37,036 nt of DNA from the NCBI GenBank assembly GCA_029259545.1, contig JAPHEE010000012.1, positions 1 through 37,036 on the forward strand. The letters run 5' to 3'. Positions 35,359-37,036 of this stretch are shown piece by piece. The position numbers and the translations under genes are program-made. The first letter of the stretch is position 1. Each line of letters begins with the position of its first letter. Source of the stretch: Candidatus Alkanophaga volatiphilum (GTDB taxonomy: Archaea; Halobacteriota; Syntropharchaeia; Alkanophagales; B39-G2). Below the pieces are notes generated by a model. The model worked only from the letters and a program-made list of their open reading frames with translations, made no database searches and was not told the DNA's origin.

Positions 35359-36501
35359 TTAAGCAAGGAGGGATCTTGCGATCGTCATCAGTTCTGCTTC
35401 CCTGACGCCCTCGTAGATTTCAAGCACCTTGACGTCCCTGTACGCTCTTTCTATGGGGTACTCGTTGATGTAGCCGTAGCCGCCGTGCATCTGGAGGCAA
35501 TCGTCGATGACCTCGACCGCCATACGAGCGGCGTACCACTTCGCCATCGCCGAAAGCGTCGGGTCGAAGTCGCCTTTATCTATCTTCCATGCCGCCTTGT
35601 AAAGCATGTTCCTGCACGCTTCTATCCACGTTGCGTGCTTCGCAAGCCTGAACTGGATGTCTTGGTTCATAGCCACGGGCATGCCGAAGGTCTGCCGCGT
35701 CTTCACGTGCTCAATCGTCCTCTCGAGGACGCCTTGAGCGGCGCCGACCGCCTGGGCGGCGACCCACAGCCTCCCGATGTCGAAGAACGTGAGCGTCTGG
35801 CGGGCGCCGGCGCCGCGCTCTCCGACAAGGTTCTCCTTTGGTACTCTGACGTCCTTGAATGTGATCTCCGCCGTGTCGGAGAGGCGTATGCCCATCTTGC
35901 CGTGAATCTTACTGCGTTCCACGCCGGGACGATCCGTCTCAACGATAATGATGCTGTGCCGCCTCGACCGCTTCTGCGCGTCGGGGTCGGTGAGGCAGAG
36001 CGTCACGAAAAAGTTCGCAATCGTGCCGTTTGTGATGAACATCTTGTTGCCGTTGATGACCCACTCGTCGCCATCGAGCACTGCTGTCGTCTTTGCCGCT
36101 AAAAGATCGGTACCGGCATCCGGCTCTGTGAAGGCGCCGCCACAAATCCACTCCCCCTTGCACAGCGGTGGCAAGTACTTCTGTTTCTGCTCCTCGTTGC
36201 CGAAGAGGTAGATGATGTCGGCGCCGAAGATCGTAGCGAGCGTGAACGTCAGTCCCAAGTCCACCCTCGCAAACTCCTCCATCACTAGAACGCCATCAAG
36301 GTAGCCAAGGCCTTGACCGCCGTATTCCTCAGGCCAGTGCATCCCGACGAAGCCCAGCTCGCACGCCTTCTTCCAGATGTCGAACGGGAATTCTTCCTTC
36401 TCGTCCAGCTCCCTGAACCGGTTCTCGTCATATTCCTTCTCTGCAAATTCGCGAGCGGCGTTCTTAATATCCTTCTGTTCTTCCGTCAATTCGAACTCCA
36501 T
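35359..36501 (-). CDS. Acyl-CoA dehydrogenase
   Basis: 380 aa, typical length. N-terminal helices (FELTEEQKDIKNAAREFAEK), the FAD/substrate segment GGAFTEPDAGTDLLAAKT, KMFITNGTIANFFVTLCLT, QTFGMPVAMNQDIQFRLAK, and the C-terminal MHGGYGYINEYPIERAYRD with IYEGVREAE are as in the family; E364 in IYEG is the probable catalytic base. It oxidises acyl-CoA to the 2-enoyl form, passing electrons to EtfAB. GTGAGGAG precedes the ATG. It follows the SDR gene by 52 bp on the same strand, forming a beta-oxidation-type operon. Chain length preference is not readable. Confidence 0.95.
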   Translation of the reverse strand: MEFELTEEQKDIKNAAREFAEKEYDENRFRELDEKEEFPFDIWKKACELGFVGMHWPEEYGGQGLGYLDGVLVMEEFARVDLGLTFTLATIFGADIIYLFGNEEQKQKYLPPLCKGEWICGGAFTEPDAGTDLLAAKTTAVLDGDEWVINGNKMFITNGTIANFFVTLCLTDPDAQKRSRRHSIIIVETDRPGVERSKIHGKMGIRLSDTAEITFKDVRVPKENLVGERGAGARQTLTFFDIGRLWVAAQAVGAAQGVLERTIEHVKTRQTFGMPVAMNQDIQFRLAKHATWIEACRNMLYKAAWKIDKGDFDPTLSAMAKWYAARMAVEVIDDCLQMHGGYGYINEYPIERAYRDVKVLEIYEGVREAELMTIARSLLA

Positions 36502-36553
36502 GGCTCCTCACTCATGCCTCTCTCAAGGGTGGAAATAAAGTTTTCTAATTAGA

Positions 36554-37036
36554 TCAGAACATGGTATAGCCGCCACTCACGCTAAGCGTCTGCCCGGTGA
36601 TGTGCCCTGCGCACTTATCCGAGGCGAGGAAAAGGACGGCGTACGCAACGTCCTCAGGCGTGCCTATTTTCCTCAGGGGATAAGCTTTCTTTATCTTTTC
36701 CAAGACCTCCGGCTTTGCAAATCGCTCTTGCATCTCCTTGCTCCGCCAGAGGCTCTTTTCACCGATCTCCTGCTCCCAGTCCTTAGGGAGCGTAAGCCCT
36801 GGGCATACGACGTTCAGTCTGATACCGTAACGCCCAACCTCACGAGCAAGTGTCTTCGTCAATCCGATGATCGCCGCCTTACAGCCGGCATAAACCCCTT
36901 CCATGTATTCGCCCATACGCCCGGCGTCGGAACCTATACTCACGATGTTCCCGCTCTTCTGCTCAACCATCTTTTCAAGGACGGCTCTCGTACAGTAGAT
37001 CATGCCCTTATAATTGATAGCAATGACCTTATCCCA
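36554..37036 (-). CDS. Short-chain dehydrogenase/reductase, N-terminus beyond window
   Basis: 161 codons are visible; the frame stays open to the window edge (WDKVIAINYKGMIYCTRAVL), so the nucleotide-binding TGxxxGxG part lies outside. SIGSDAG holds the catalytic Ser, and VYAGCKAAIIGLTKTLAREV holds the Tyr-x3-Lys. IRLNVVCPGLT and ITGQTLSVSGGYTMF are usual for FabG/3-hydroxyacyl-CoA dehydrogenase-like SDRs. With the adjacent acyl-CoA dehydrogenase gene it fits the hydroxyacyl-CoA step of beta-oxidation, but cyclohexane-type or other alcohol substrates are possible. Confidence 0.9.
   Translation of the reverse strand, partial: WDKVIAINYKGMIYCTRAVLEKMVEQKSGNIVSIGSDAGRMGEYMEGVYAGCKAAIIGLTKTLAREVGRYGIRLNVVCPGLTLPKDWEQEIGEKSLWRSKEMQERFAKPEVLEKIKKAYPLRKIGTPEDVAYAVLFLASDKCAGHITGQTLSVSGGYTMF

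Overview
This is archaeal chromosomal DNA, most likely from an MCR-bearing, alkane- or methane-oxidising (or methanogenic) euryarchaeon such as the Syntrophoarchaeia/ANME-1 group. That placement is inference. The grounds are: ribosomal proteins L10e and L32e, a CetZ tubulin-like GTPase, a CDC48 ATPase, archaeal PurP and MptD, archaetidylserine synthase, a presenilin-like protease, methanogenesis marker protein 7 (tied to methyl-coenzyme M reductase activation), LarC, and beta-oxidation-type genes (acyl-CoA dehydrogenase, EtfB, an SDR). TATA boxes lie about 25 bp upstream of several start codons. No rRNA, tRNA or CRISPR array was recognised.

Layout. (1) 1-4700 is an AT-rich accessory island in a GC-richer genome. 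It holds a cut-off nucleotidyltransferase gene, a palindromic GC-rich element, and a two-gene operon: a 918-aa RecD-like helicase with a C-terminal PD-(D/E)XK-like nuclease, plus a 314-aa Cys-containing partner of unknown family. An inverted sequence block flanks the operon, and a frameshifted tyrosine-recombinase remnant lies next to it. (2) 4700-9900 holds an unknown gene, trm112-like and pyrG (overlapping), a secreted anchored protein, cetZ and rpl10e. (3) 9950-15520 holds two tandem repeat elements, an M50 membrane protease, mmp7 overlapping a PP2C/SpoIIE-type phosphatase, a PfkB kinase and mobA. (4) 15520-17190 is a decayed gene for a probably secreted protein, with two repeat elements inside it. 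(5) 17190-25000 holds rpl32e, tldE, larC, an OB-HD nuclease gene, archaetidylserine synthase, mptD, an inosine/xanthosine triphosphatase gene and an ATP-grasp gene. (6) 25000-37036 holds a membrane protein gene, etfB, purP, a DJ-1-like lipoprotein gene, a UbiD-family gene, moaE, a presenilin-like protease gene, cdc48, hemL, an acyl-CoA dehydrogenase gene and a cut-off SDR gene.

The most striking non-gene signal is a family of eight or nine dispersed elements of about 90-260 bp on both strands. Each ends in a GC-rich hairpin, often with a TTCA loop, followed by AGYTCAC or GGTCAC. Several also have a 5' hairpin and a TATA-like box. They resemble IS200/IS605 ends or omega-RNA-like sequences without tnpA or tnpB. 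Some stems differ between copies yet remain paired, copies sit inside dead genes, one forms the leader of the M50 protease gene, and the hairpin loop of another supplies the ubiD stop codon.

Functionally the window mixes housekeeping genes (translation, nucleotides, lipids, pterin and molybdenum cofactors), MCR and nickel chemistry, and fragments of acyl-CoA oxidation. The left-edge helicase-nuclease pair is the best candidate for an undescribed (perhaps defence) system, and the hairpin-ended elements are the best candidate for an undescribed RNA or mobile-element family.
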